This document shows positions 38,151 through 46,943 of a stretch of 64,000 bases of DNA, piece by piece. Where the stretch lies: NCBI GenBank assembly GCA_018240785.1, contig JAFEFC010000036.1:124001-188000 (forward strand), written 5' to 3'. The translations under genes were made by a program, and so were the position numbers. The notes under the pieces were generated by a model that worked only from the letters and a program-made list of their open reading frames with translations, was not told the origin of the DNA and searched no databases. Every line of letters starts with the position of its first letter. The stretch's first letter is position 1. This DNA comes from Pseudomonadota bacterium (GTDB lineage: Bacteria; Pseudomonadota; Gammaproteobacteria; Burkholderiales; Rhodocyclaceae).

Positions 38151-38593
38151 GGTTCGGCCCTCCGGTGCTGTTCGATGCGCGCGATGGCGCGGGCCACGTC
38201 AGGCTCGCCATAGACCACGTAGCGCTGATCCACCACGACAGCCGGAATGGTGGTGATGCCCAGGCTCCATGCGTCGGCAACGCCCTGGTATGCGGTGGCG
38301 ATGCGACGCTGGAGGTCAGCGCCCCCCTGGCTCAGCCGGCGCTTCACGATGGCTGTTGCCTGTCCGGGATCGGCGGGCAGCGCCGCAGAAAGCTCCGCTT
38401 CGATCCGGGGCGCTTCATCCAGCTCGATCAGCTGCTCGCCACCCATGGTCCTGACCGGGTGACGGCTGTCGGTGATGATCACCACATCGGCGGCGAAGCT
38501 GGCCGGGCTGAACACGGCCAGGGAAGCCGGCAGCGCAACGGCCAGGCCAAGGGTTCGCCAGCCCGATGCGAACCTGGATGAAGATGCTGGCAT
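38147..38593 (-). CDS. TIGR03757 family integrating conjugative element protein (TrbC-like)
   Basis: This 148-residue exported protein has a signal peptide ending SPASFA, then VVIITDSRHPV and a GITTIPAVVVD stretch with a cis-Pro-like position. The overall shape is that of thioredoxin-like TraW/TrbC proteins. The ATG at 38593 is preferred over a TTG at 38608. It is the first gene of operon B, downstream of a terminator and the shared ATTGTTTG element. Confidence 0.85.
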   Translation of the reverse strand: MPASSSRFASGWRTLGLAVALPASLAVFSPASFAADVVIITDSRHPVRTMGGEQLIELDEAPRIEAELSAALPADPGQATAIVKRRLSQGGADLQRRIATAYQGVADAWSLGITTIPAVVVDQRYVVYGEPDVARAIARIEQHRRAEP

Positions 38594-38655
38594 GTCGAGC
38601 GCCCCCAAGAGTTGTCAAGGGCCATAGTCAAACGCCGAACGCCATGCGGCCCCAA

Positions 38656-38663
38656 CAAACAAT
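38656..38663 (-). promoter_or_regulatory. shared octamer ATTGTTTG upstream of transfer operon B
   Basis: On the minus strand this reads CGCATTGTTTG, 63 bases before the TIGR03757 start. The same octamer precedes operons A and C, so it is a candidate binding site for the element's transfer activator. Confidence 0.45.
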
Positions 38664-38703
38664 GCGCATCGCGGACTGCCCGCATACCTGCTTGTCTTGC
38701 GCC

Positions 38704-38731
38704 AATGAAAAGCGGAGGCCGAAGCCTCCGC
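38704..38731 (-). terminator. rho-independent terminator after radC
   Basis: On the minus strand an 8-bp GC-rich stem (GCGGAGGC/GCCTCCGC, 38731 to 38712) closes a TTCG loop and is followed by TTTTCATT. It lies 26 bases past the radC stop and separates operon A from operon B. Confidence 0.75.
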
Positions 38732-38756
38732 GTGGATCAAGGAGCCGGTGCCATTG

Positions 38757-39251
38757 CTACAGCAGGCCGGATTCCGCAAAGGAGAACGGGGCACCCTGGC
38801 CGACGATGATGTGGTCCAGTACCCGCACATCGATGAGCGCCAGCGCGGCTTGCAGTTGCTGGGTCAGCATGCGATCCGCGCTGGACGGCTCGGAGACGCC
38901 CGAAGGATGCTGGTGGGCGAAGACCACCGCGGCGGCATTCAACTCCAGCACACGCTGCACGACGACACGCGGATAGACCGAAGTCGCGTTGATCGTGCCC
39001 CTGAACAGCGGCTCGTAGGCCAGCACCTGGTGCAGGCTGTCCAGGAACACAGCGGCGAATATCTCATTGGGCTCAGCGACCAGTTTCAGACGCAGGTAGT
39101 CCCGTACAGCGGCCGGTTGGCTGAGGCACGGTCCAGCTTTGAAGACCCGTCTCTCCAGCAGCACGATGGCTTGCTGGATGATCCAGTCCTCGTGTTGGGC
39201 AGCGATGGCGGAAAGCGACTCCAGGCAGGAGTCATTGACGGCGAAAGACAT
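38757..39251 (-). CDS. radC: RadC-family JAB-domain protein
   Basis: This 164-residue protein has the JAB/MPN metal motif HQHPSGVSEPSSAD and upstream FLDSLHQVLA. RadC-like proteins on mobile elements have been linked to anti-restriction or DNA processing, but the biochemical role is unsettled. The start at 39251 (MSFAVNDS) is preferred; the extension to 39329 is not supported. It ends operon A just before a terminator. Confidence 0.88.
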   Translation of the reverse strand: MSFAVNDSCLESLSAIAAQHEDWIIQQAIVLLERRVFKAGPCLSQPAAVRDYLRLKLVAEPNEIFAAVFLDSLHQVLAYEPLFRGTINATSVYPRVVVQRVLELNAAAVVFAHQHPSGVSEPSSADRMLTQQLQAALALIDVRVLDHIIVGQGAPFSFAESGLL

Positions 39252-39427
39252 GGCGAACCTCCAGACGGTGAGATCGGAGGGCACTCGCCCTGGGAGGGCA
39301 AGCCCTCCTGGGGAACGAACAAGGTGCATCCATCACCGCGGCAGCGGTGATCGTTCGCGGCCAGGATGCGAGGCGAACGGGGTTGTGGTCAGCGCAGCGG
39401 ACTGCGCCGTAGCCTTGAAGACCGGGG
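39252..39427. other. 176-base non-coding stretch rich in perfect hairpins
   Basis: There is no gene here. Three perfect short hairpins lie at 39293 to 39308 (GGAGGGC/GCCCTCC), 39332 to 39351 (ATCACCGC/GCGGTGAT) and 39392 to 39407 (GCGCAG/CTGCGC). A further inverted repeat CGTTCGC/GCGAACG lies at 39352 to 39379. None has a T-run, so they are not classic terminators. A structured radC leader, a single-strand origin or oriT are possible. Confidence 0.5.
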
Positions 39428-40192
39428 CTACCTGGGCATGTCGCCGACGACGTCGGCAGGCATTTCCGATGTGGGTGTGGCGGCGGGATCGCCGGCCGCG
39501 AGCATGTCCATGGCCGACAGCAAGGCATCGCCCTCGATCGGGCCCTGCAGCAGGATCGCCTTGCCGGTTTCGCGATCGTGCAGCCGCAGCGACGGCGTGG
39601 CGGTCACGCCGCTGTTCGTGGCTTCCGCAGTTTGGGTACGAATCGCCGCGTCGGGCCGCTCGCTCGCAATGCACTGTTCGATGGCTGGCGTCAGGGCGGG
39701 GTGGCGCAGGTCTTCGGGCAAGCCCTGGCCGTCGCTGTGTGTGTGGACATAGACCCACTCGACAGCCTGCCAGAAGGCGGGATGGCCGCCGGCTTCGCCC
39801 GCGCATTCCACCAAGCGCGCTTCGGCGGACGCGGCCGGCTCATGCGCGGCCAACGGCAGGTGGTGCCATTGCAAGGCCACGTCCGCATTGCCGGCTACCC
39901 AACGCTTGAGGACAGGGAAATAGGACCGGCAGAACGGGCATTCGAGGTCCGCGTAGAGCGTCAGCGTGAAACGACCTGCCGGGTTGCCCATCTGCCAAGG
40001 AGGCCCGGCCACCTGCGTCTCGCTGACAGGCGCCGAGGTTTGGGGCGTGGACTCGCCTGGCGAACGGGACACGAGCCAGATCAGCAGCAGCGCAACCAGC
40101 ACTGCGCCTAACGCCCATGGCCAGCGGGCCCGCCAGCGCCGACGGCGGAACGCCTGGACCTGCATCGGAATGGATGAGCGTTTCTGTTCCAT
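39428..40192 (-). CDS. DsbA-family thioredoxin-fold protein
   Basis: This 254-residue protein has one N-terminal membrane anchor (LGAVLVALLLIWLVS) and a periplasmic thioredoxin fold with the redox site ECPFCRSYFP and cis-Pro region VTATPSLRL. It probably introduces or isomerises disulfides in cysteine-rich transfer proteins. The start follows GGAG. It is 25 bases downstream of the TraC-type ATPase gene. Confidence 0.9.
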   Translation of the reverse strand: MEQKRSSIPMQVQAFRRRRWRARWPWALGAVLVALLLIWLVSRSPGESTPQTSAPVSETQVAGPPWQMGNPAGRFTLTLYADLECPFCRSYFPVLKRWVAGNADVALQWHHLPLAAHEPAASAEARLVECAGEAGGHPAFWQAVEWVYVHTHSDGQGLPEDLRHPALTPAIEQCIASERPDAAIRTQTAEATNSGVTATPSLRLHDRETGKAILLQGPIEGDALLSAMDMLAAGDPAATPTSEMPADVVGDMPR

Positions 40193-40216
40193 GGCGTTCT
40201 CCGGTGCACGGCAGAT

Positions 40217-43099
40217 TCAGGGCAGGGCCAGGGCCGGCGACTCGATGCCGCGTGCCCGGTCGATCTTCTCGGCCACCTTGAAGGCGGCATCCAACTCGCT
40301 GACGCCGTGCTGCTGCATGAGCTGGTAGCGCTCGGCCTTCTCTTCGGGTTCGGTCTGCGCGAGCGCGAGATACAGGCTCGGCGGCACGGCGCGGAAGAGC
40401 ACCTCCATGCTCTTGGAGAGGATGACGCCCTCGGTGAACTTGCCCGCTTCCTTGCGTGCCGAAAGCATCAGCGCCTTCTGCGCCGGCGAGAGTTCGCGGA
40501 ATCGTGCGATCTTCTCCACCTCGTCCGGCGGCATCGACAGGCAGATCCACCACTCGATCATGTTGAGCATGGGCTCTGCGGCGCGCGGCAGATCGTCGAT
40601 GTTTTGCGTCGCCAGCCAGAACCAGGCGCCCAACTTGCGCCACATTTTTGTAATTTTCACGACATACGGCGCGAGCAGCGGGTTCTTCGTGATGATGTGG
40701 CCTTCGTCGGTCACGTTGATGATCGGGCGGCCGAGATACTGGTCACGCTCCGCGATGTTGTTCACCGTGCTGATGAGGCTGATGTACGCGATCGAGAGCT
40801 GCGCGTTGTAGCCCTCACGGGCATAGGTCGCGAGATCCACCAGCGTGATGTCGGCCTCGGGCCACGGCGTGCCGTCGCGGTCGAACATCTCGCCGTCCGT
40901 GCCTTGGCAGAACATGTCCATCGCGTCCGCCATCTCCAGCAGCCGCACGCGCCGCATCTCGGGCAACGTCGGGTCCTGGCCGCGGGTGCGCAGCGCATTG
41001 CGCACGTCGCGCGTGAGCACCGTGCGCTTCTCGGCCACGCAGTGCTCGGCGGCGTCGAGGATGCACTGGCGGATCAGCGAGCGGTCGGCGCGCGTCATCC
41101 TGGCTTCCTCCTTGTCCTCGCCGCCAGTGATCATCAGCCGCGCCGTGATCTCCAGTTCGCCCAGCACGTCGCGCTGTTCGTCCGCCTCCATGGCTGAGGC
41201 ATCGGGTGGCAGGTCTTCGTCCAGCGCATCGGCATCGAGCGTTTGCACATCGCTGGGCGTTTCGATCAGCCGGCGCGCGTCGGCGAACGGCGCTAGGCTG
41301 ATGCCCGATCCGGGGGCCAGCTTGACCCGATTCACGGTCAGGCCCAGGCGCCTGGCGAAGTCGCTGAACAAGCCGAAGCTATTGCCGGCTTCCACGATGA
41401 AGAGGCGCGGCCGATAAATGGCCGTGACCTGGTTCAGCAGATTGTTGAGCGTGGCCGATTTGCCGGAACCCGTCGGGCCGAACAGGAACAGGTGGGCGTT
41501 CATCTGCCGGTCCAGGCGATTGAGCGGATCGAAGGTGATCGGCCCGCCGCCGCGGTTGAACATCGTGATGCCTGGATGCCCCGTACCCTGGGCACGGCCC
41601 CACACCGGCGACAGGTTTGCCGCGTGCTGGGCGAACATCAGTTGCGTGTACCACCGGCGCCGATCCTTGCCGGGGTTGTAGCAGCACGGCAGCCAGCGCA
41701 GGTAGCTGTTGAGCGGCGCCACCTCATCATCCTCTCGCACCGGCTGCAAACCAGCGTTGAGCATCACGTTCGCCAGGTCCAGGCCGCGCCGATCCAGTTC
41801 CGCCTCGTCGCGCCCGCGCAGGTAGAACGCCAGCGTGCCCCGGTAGAGCTTGTGCGCGCTGCCGATCAGCGAGCGGGCTTCATGCACGTCCTTGAGCGTC
41901 TGCTCCGACGCCAGCGTCTCGCCCACGGCCTTCTTCGCCAGGTGGTTCAGATCCGATTCCAGGACATCCTGGGGCGTGGCAACCATCGTGAGACAAAGCA
42001 AGGTGTCTTCCGGCATCTGGTCGAACAGCGTGTTGATCGCATCGCCCTTGCGGGTCTCGCCGGTTAGATGTCCCGTGCCGGGCGGCATGCGCAGCCGGTC
42101 GGTGATCAGCACACGGTGCGGCATGCCGTCGAAGTACCAGGTGCCGTGCTCCACGTCGGAGCGTGGCTGGCCGAAGAACAGCCGCTGGCTGAAATCCCGC
42201 CCGCTCGCCAGTTCGATCTCGCCGGCCTCAGTCTCGTCCGGGTAGCGCGCCAGTGCGTAGAAGCGCTCCCGGTCCTCTGTACTGGGCCCGAGCATCGCGG
42301 GGCGCGGATTGAGCCACCGCAGCAGCCAGTCGTGGACGTCGGCTGCGACCATGCGCCGTGCCTGGATGCCGGCGTTCGCCAGCCCGCCACACAGGCGGTC
42401 GCAGACGATGTTCAGCATCTGCTCGGGCGTCTGGCCGCGGCGGCTTGCCTGCCCGGTGGCACGTCGATAGACCACCATGCGCACGCGCCGCGTCTGCCCG
42501 CGCCAGCGCAGCCGCGTGACCACCGTGTCCTCGAACAGGCCGCCGGGCTTGGCCACCGCACGCAGATGGTGGCCGAAGAAGCGCAGGTAGAACTCGGTGA
42601 ACGCTGTCCCGCGGGCACGTGGCTGCACGTAGTCACGCAGGGTCTGCATGTACTGGTCGAAACTCGGCTCGTCCTGGGCATAGAGCTGGAGCACCCAGGG
42701 GTTCTCGTCCAGCTCATCGAAGCTGTCCTGCAGCGCGTTCTCCAAGGCGTCGCGGGCGTGGGCAAGCCAGCCCGGTTCCCGGCCCTCGGTCCCCAGCGGC
42801 ACCAGCTCGAAGAAGGCCGCCACCGATTGGCCGTCCTCCAGCAACATGGACCTTGACTCGGGCAAGAACTCGACCCAGGGCAGCAGTTCCACGAAGGACG
42901 GTGCGACCTCGTACAGCGCCTGCTCGTCGGCCTCCGTCGCCGGTTTGCGGCCCCGGACTGCCGAGCCGGGTTCGGGGATGCCGGCTTGGCGCAAGGCCTC
43001 AATGTGGCGCTGCCAGCCGTCCGGCTGCTCGTCATCACCAGCGCCGGATGCGGCCAGCTTCAGCGCGGCCGGCTTAGGCCAGGGAAGTTTCCAGCGCAT
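40217..43099 (-). CDS. conjugative transfer ATPase, PFL_4706 family (TraC/VirB4-like)
   Basis: This 960-residue cytoplasmic ATPase powers the type IV secretion channel and pilus. Walker A GPTGSGKSATLNNLL lies near residue 538; later come NVTDEGHIITKNPLLAP (Walker B region) and WFWLATQN. The N-terminal half matches TraC/VirB4 organisation. The ATG at 43099 overlaps the stop of the lipoprotein gene by one base. Confidence 0.94.
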   Translation of the reverse strand: MRWKLPWPKPAALKLAASGAGDDEQPDGWQRHIEALRQAGIPEPGSAVRGRKPATEADEQALYEVAPSFVELLPWVEFLPESRSMLLEDGQSVAAFFELVPLGTEGREPGWLAHARDALENALQDSFDELDENPWVLQLYAQDEPSFDQYMQTLRDYVQPRARGTAFTEFYLRFFGHHLRAVAKPGGLFEDTVVTRLRWRGQTRRVRMVVYRRATGQASRRGQTPEQMLNIVCDRLCGGLANAGIQARRMVAADVHDWLLRWLNPRPAMLGPSTEDRERFYALARYPDETEAGEIELASGRDFSQRLFFGQPRSDVEHGTWYFDGMPHRVLITDRLRMPPGTGHLTGETRKGDAINTLFDQMPEDTLLCLTMVATPQDVLESDLNHLAKKAVGETLASEQTLKDVHEARSLIGSAHKLYRGTLAFYLRGRDEAELDRRGLDLANVMLNAGLQPVREDDEVAPLNSYLRWLPCCYNPGKDRRRWYTQLMFAQHAANLSPVWGRAQGTGHPGITMFNRGGGPITFDPLNRLDRQMNAHLFLFGPTGSGKSATLNNLLNQVTAIYRPRLFIVEAGNSFGLFSDFARRLGLTVNRVKLAPGSGISLAPFADARRLIETPSDVQTLDADALDEDLPPDASAMEADEQRDVLGELEITARLMITGGEDKEEARMTRADRSLIRQCILDAAEHCVAEKRTVLTRDVRNALRTRGQDPTLPEMRRVRLLEMADAMDMFCQGTDGEMFDRDGTPWPEADITLVDLATYAREGYNAQLSIAYISLISTVNNIAERDQYLGRPIINVTDEGHIITKNPLLAPYVVKITKMWRKLGAWFWLATQNIDDLPRAAEPMLNMIEWWICLSMPPDEVEKIARFRELSPAQKALMLSARKEAGKFTEGVILSKSMEVLFRAVPPSLYLALAQTEPEEKAERYQLMQQHGVSELDAAFKVAEKIDRARGIESPALALP

Positions 43100-43548
43100 C
43101 AGTAGTCCTCCACGCGCTCACCCGGCATCGCGTACTGAATGCGCTGGTACAGCGGGAAGACGGTCGTGTAGCCGGGCACCGGCACGGGATCGGTGCCGGC
43201 CAGGTGCGGGTACACGTACATCACGAGATCGGGATTGGGCAGGCGCTGGAACTGGCGATGGACCTCGTTGCGCGCGGTGCGCGTGTAGCGCATCTGCTCG
43301 GCAGGTGCGGCCTGCATATCGGCGTCGGTCAGCGGCCGACGCAGGCTCTGGCGCGCATCGAGCAGTTGGCCGCCGGCGTTCCGTCCGGCTGCGCCACCGC
43401 CGTCCCCGGCCTCCTGCTGCCAGATGTCCATCATCGTGCGGTCACCGTGGGTCAGCAGCTTTTCCTTGCTGGTGGCGCAGCCGGCGAGCGCCGCGACGGC
43501 GAGGACCAGCGCCAGGCCACGGGCCAAGCTATTCAAGTTCGAGAGCAT
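43099..43548 (-). CDS. TIGR03751 family conjugal transfer lipoprotein
   Basis: This 149-residue lipoprotein has signal LVLAVAALAGC and then MMDIWQQEAGDGG and PNPDLVMYVYPHLAGT, typical of the conjugation-associated family. It is a probable TraV/VirB7 analogue at the outer membrane. The ATG at 43548 follows AGGAGA. It overlaps the TIGR03752 gene by 20 bases. Confidence 0.87.
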   Translation of the reverse strand: MLSNLNSLARGLALVLAVAALAGCATSKEKLLTHGDRTMMDIWQQEAGDGGGAAGRNAGGQLLDARQSLRRPLTDADMQAAPAEQMRYTRTARNEVHRQFQRLPNPDLVMYVYPHLAGTDPVPVPGYTTVFPLYQRIQYAMPGERVEDY

Positions 43549-44947
43549 GGCTTTCTCCTGTGCGGTGATCGACCTTGCGGCCTTCGGGATCGAAGTCGAT
43601 GGCGAGCGGCTTTTCGAGGTGGACGGCGACCTTCGCGCCGGGCTGGACATAGACGGCGGCGAACGCTTGGCCGTAGAGCTTGTTGACCCAGGCCGACATG
43701 TCCCGCACGCCGCCCGCCAGAATCTGGCCGACCGCCTCCTGGCCGCTGATGCCCACGGTGCCGATGGAGCCGTCCGAGCCGACATACGACATGCGGCCGC
43801 TGTCGCTCTCGATGAGCGAGGCCACGCCGGCACCGGCCGCCGTGATCAGGGCCTGCGAGCCCAAGTACTGCTGGGCGTTGCTGCGCCGCTCGCCGCTGAC
43901 GCAGGGGATGCCGTGCGGGTCGCTGATCCATCCCAAGCCGTCGCGTTGCTGGTTATTCTGCTGGTTGCCCTCGCGGTCTTCGGGGATCGTGCGGATCGTG
44001 CCGTCGTTGAACACGAACGTGATGCTGCGCACCTGGCCGCGCACGCACGAAAGCGTCCAGTCGCCCGAGGCGGTGCCGCTGAACACGGCGCCGGCCACAT
44101 CGGGAATGTCGATGCCATTCGCCGTCAGGTTGTCCGGCCCGACCAGGACTTTGAACGGATAGGGATCGTTCACCGTGCCGTCGATCGGCACACGGCCGAT
44201 CAGCGCCGTCATCGCGACCGAGCCCATGAGCGTGGAGTTGGTCGGCACGGTATAGACGGGCTTCGCGGTCTTGACGCCCGCGACTTGCGCGCCCGCGTTC
44301 GCCACGGTTTCCGCGGTGGTTTCGAGCGTGCTCTGCGCCGGGCCGAAGCTCGTGGGGAAGCTCATTCCGCCGCTCGCGCCACGACCGCCGTTGCGCCCCT
44401 CGGCGGGCTTTGCGTCGTCCGGCTCGACCCACCGCACGCCGCCCTCCATGCCGGCCTCGTCGCCGCCCTGCAGCCCCAGGCCCACGGGCAGGTCCGCATG
44501 GCCGCCGCCGCGCCCGCCGATGCTGTCCAGGCGCCGCTGCAGGTCGGCGAGCAGCCCTTCGGTCTGCTGGCGCGCGCTGGCCGCCTGCTCCTGGTCGCGG
44601 CGCAGGTTGGACCGCTCGGATTCGAGCGCCGAGTTGATGCGCTGGTCGATGGAGTTCTCGCGCTGGCGCAGCCGCTGGTTCTCTTCACGCTGCGACTTGT
44701 TGTCCGAGAGCGCGGTCTGAAGCTCGGTGCGCAACTGCTTCACTTGGGCAACGAGCGTCGCCACGGTGTCGCGCGGGGTGTCGCCTTCGATGCCCAGCGC
44801 CTTCATTTCCTCGGGCGTGAGCTGGGCGCCGTTGTCCGCCGCGGGTGGCGCCGTGCTGCCGCCACCCGAGAACAGCCGGATACCGACGAACAGCACCAGG
44901 ATGGCGACAGGGATCATCAGCCACTTGAGCAGGCCGTTACTGCGCAT
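43529..44947 (-). CDS. TIGR03752 family integrating conjugative element protein (TraB/VirB10-like)
   Basis: This 472-residue bitopic protein has an N-terminal transmembrane helix (WLMIPVAILVLFVGIRLF) and a long coiled coil at about residues 65 to 140 (QLRTELQTALSDNKSQREENQ). The C-terminal beta domain contains SGEATGEAV-like and PGAKVAVHLEKPL stretches. It plays the envelope-spanning scaffold role of VirB10/TraB. Confidence 0.88.
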   Translation of the reverse strand: MRSNGLLKWLMIPVAILVLFVGIRLFSGGGSTAPPAADNGAQLTPEEMKALGIEGDTPRDTVATLVAQVKQLRTELQTALSDNKSQREENQRLRQRENSIDQRINSALESERSNLRRDQEQAASARQQTEGLLADLQRRLDSIGGRGGGHADLPVGLGLQGGDEAGMEGGVRWVEPDDAKPAEGRNGGRGASGGMSFPTSFGPAQSTLETTAETVANAGAQVAGVKTAKPVYTVPTNSTLMGSVAMTALIGRVPIDGTVNDPYPFKVLVGPDNLTANGIDIPDVAGAVFSGTASGDWTLSCVRGQVRSITFVFNDGTIRTIPEDREGNQQNNQQRDGLGWISDPHGIPCVSGERRSNAQQYLGSQALITAAGAGVASLIESDSGRMSYVGSDGSIGTVGISGQEAVGQILAGGVRDMSAWVNKLYGQAFAAVYVQPGAKVAVHLEKPLAIDFDPEGRKVDHRTGESHALELE

Positions 44948-45848
44948 GGCGGGCCTCCTCGACGTTCTCGTCGCCGTCCGGCTGCGGCAGATGCACGGCA
45001 GGGTCGAAGCGGTGAATCGCCGGCAGCAGCGACTGCGCGAGGCCGCGGCCGCGCGTGACCAGGTAGAGGACGGTCGTGTCCTCGGGCGTGCCGCGCGGAC
45101 CCAGCGCCTCGTGCTGGAAGGTGGCGGTGAGGAAATCGCCTTGCAGCACGCGCGGGTCGAGCGCGACCCAGTCGGCGCCGGTGTTGGTGAGGCGCACGGC
45201 AGTCACCCATTGGTCTTCCAGGCGCCACGACGCGAGCGCGACCGCGCGCACCGGCAGCGTTGGCATCAGTGTGTCCAGGTCGAGGTCGCGGGGCAGGTTG
45301 GCCCGCATGACGCCCGGAAGCGGCTCGACGGTGCGCAGCGGTGCGTAGAGGTTCTGCGCGGCGAAGCGCGTCAGCACGACAGGGACCGGAGTTTCGCGCC
45401 GCGCGGTCCGCGCACCTGCCTGGCCCTGGGCGCGTGCCGGGGCCTCGGCACTGTCGGCTTGCTCGCCATAGCGTCCCGGTGCGCTGTCACCCTCGACGAT
45501 GCGCACCGGCTCCAGCTCGGCTTCCCCGTCCTTGGGCAGTTCAGCTGCGATGTCCAGCAGGATCAGCGCGCCCGTGTCGGCGTCCTGCAGTTGCAACCGC
45601 GTGGGCTCGATCGGCTCGCTGGCGCGCAGGTACACCGCGCCGCCCGCACTCTGCACGCGCAGGCGTTCGCCCACGCCCGCGGGCACGCCCACGCGCACGT
45701 TCCGGTTGATGAACACGATGCGTTCCTGACCGACCTTCAGCGGCACTGCCAGTGGCATGCGTTCCCAACGCAGGATCTCCACCGCCTGGGCGACGGGTGC
45801 CGCGGCCACGGCCAGTAGCCCCAGCAGCGCGAGTACAGGATGCTTCAT
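44937..45848 (-). CDS. TIGR03749 family integrating conjugative element protein (TraK/VirB9-like)
   Basis: This 303-residue periplasmic protein has a signal peptide (LALLGLLAVAAAPVAQA) and a beta-rich body with LAVPLKVGQERIVFINR and RVGVPAGVGERLRV. It fits the TraK/VirB9 position in the core complex. It overlaps both neighbours. Confidence 0.88.
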   Translation of the reverse strand: MKHPVLALLGLLAVAAAPVAQAVEILRWERMPLAVPLKVGQERIVFINRNVRVGVPAGVGERLRVQSAGGAVYLRASEPIEPTRLQLQDADTGALILLDIAAELPKDGEAELEPVRIVEGDSAPGRYGEQADSAEAPARAQGQAGARTARRETPVPVVLTRFAAQNLYAPLRTVEPLPGVMRANLPRDLDLDTLMPTLPVRAVALASWRLEDQWVTAVRLTNTGADWVALDPRVLQGDFLTATFQHEALGPRGTPEDTTVLYLVTRGRGLAQSLLPAIHRFDPAVHLPQPDGDENVEEARHAQ

Positions 45849-46537
45849 GGGGTGTTTCCTCCTTGAGGCGCTTGCGGAGAAAGGCCACTCGGCGCCGGGC
45901 GCGCCGGCTCCGGTGCACTGATGCGCTGGGGCGCGCCCTCATAGCAGTCCAGCGCCAGGCCGAACGGGTTGCGGGCGGGATCGACGTCCACCCGCGTGAC
46001 CTTGATCGGATAGCGCACCAGGGCGCGTTTAACCTGCTCGGCGCCGTAGTACTCGTCCGCCGTGATGTCCAGCGTCACCACCCAGTCGCGATCGGATACG
46101 GTGCGCACGCGCGCCGTGGGGTCGTCGCCATAGCCGCGGCCGGGAATCTCGTAGATGCCGCGCACGCGCTGACGCAGCTCGCCCGTGGAGCGGCGGTAGT
46201 CATAGTCCGCCCGCAGGAAGGCCTGGCAGGACGGGGTGAGGTACGGCGAGAGCGTGTGGAGGTTGCGCGAGTAGTCTTCTTCGCCATTGGTCGGCCAGCG
46301 GTTCAGCGTCTGGAACACGTAGAACGTGAACGCATAGACCGATTCGGGCGGCACTTCCCACCACTTGCGGGTACTGCCAGAGCGCAGGTCGGGCGGGACG
46401 TGGATGGTCAGGTCGCGCGGCGCGCTCCACCAGCCGCCGCCCATGACCAGGGCGACGACGACCAGCGCGCCCGCGCCCAGCCGCAAGGTCTTGATGTGCG
46501 CCTGCAGGTGGGTAACCTCGTTTTTGAAGCGGCTCAT
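45845..46537 (-). CDS. TIGR03746 family integrating conjugative element protein (TraE/VirB5-8-like)
   Basis: This 230-residue inner-membrane protein has one N-terminal helix (LGAGALVVVALVMGGGWW) and a periplasmic domain (YAFTFYVFQTLNRWPTNGEEDY). The ATG at 46537 (MSRFKNEVTHLQAH) overlaps the previous stop; the longer frame to 46828 is a shadow. It is probably the TraE/VirB8-like scaffold subunit. Confidence 0.87.
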   Translation of the reverse strand: MSRFKNEVTHLQAHIKTLRLGAGALVVVALVMGGGWWSAPRDLTIHVPPDLRSGSTRKWWEVPPESVYAFTFYVFQTLNRWPTNGEEDYSRNLHTLSPYLTPSCQAFLRADYDYRRSTGELRQRVRGIYEIPGRGYGDDPTARVRTVSDRDWVVTLDITADEYYGAEQVKRALVRYPIKVTRVDVDPARNPFGLALDCYEGAPQRISAPEPARPAPSGLSPQAPQGGNTP

Positions 46538-46932
46538 CGCATGCTCCTGCGGGTGGACCAGAAGCCCGAGCGCGAGATCAGCACATGGCCACCGACCCAG
46601 CCAGCCATCAGCGGATGGCGCGTGGCGATGCGCCATTGCAGTTGCCGATACAGCCAGGTGTCGGGGCGCCCACGCTTGAGGCGGCGCAGGATGCCGCCGC
46701 CGATGAACACGCCCAAGGCCACGCCCAGGACGACGAACGTCGGCGCCAGCGCGATCGTGCGGAACACCCAGGACAGCGGCGCGCCGACCAGCAGGCCGGC
46801 GGCGCCGGACAGGCCGCAGCAGATCCACAGCTCGTCGGCGGTGAGGCCGCGCACGACAACGGGATGGCGGTTGAGCCGGTGCGGAAGGAAGGTGACCGTT
46901 CCGTCCGCACGGACGTGCTGCTGCTCGGACAT
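46534..46932 (-). CDS. TIGR03750 family conjugal transfer protein (TraL/VirB3-like)
   Basis: This 132-residue protein (MSEQQHVRADGTVTFLPHRL) has two central transmembrane helices (GLSGAAGLLVGAPLSWVF and TFVVLGVALGVFIGGGIL) and a basic cytoplasmic tail with DTWLYRQLQWRI. It fits TraL/VirB3. The start at 46932 was chosen at the family N-terminus. Confidence 0.86.
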   Translation of the reverse strand: MSEQQHVRADGTVTFLPHRLNRHPVVVRGLTADELWICCGLSGAAGLLVGAPLSWVFRTIALAPTFVVLGVALGVFIGGGILRRLKRGRPDTWLYRQLQWRIATRHPLMAGWVGGHVLISRSGFWSTRRSMR

Positions 46933-46943
46933 ACCGGCCTCGC

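Noticed and set aside
39331-39352. Hairpin ATCACCGC/GCGGTGAT as transcription terminator
   Set aside because: No T-run follows on either strand, so it is listed as structure of unknown role.
43424-45058. 544-residue plus-strand ORF opposite the TIGR03752 and lipoprotein genes
   Set aside because: Shadow of real transfer genes, without recognisable domains.
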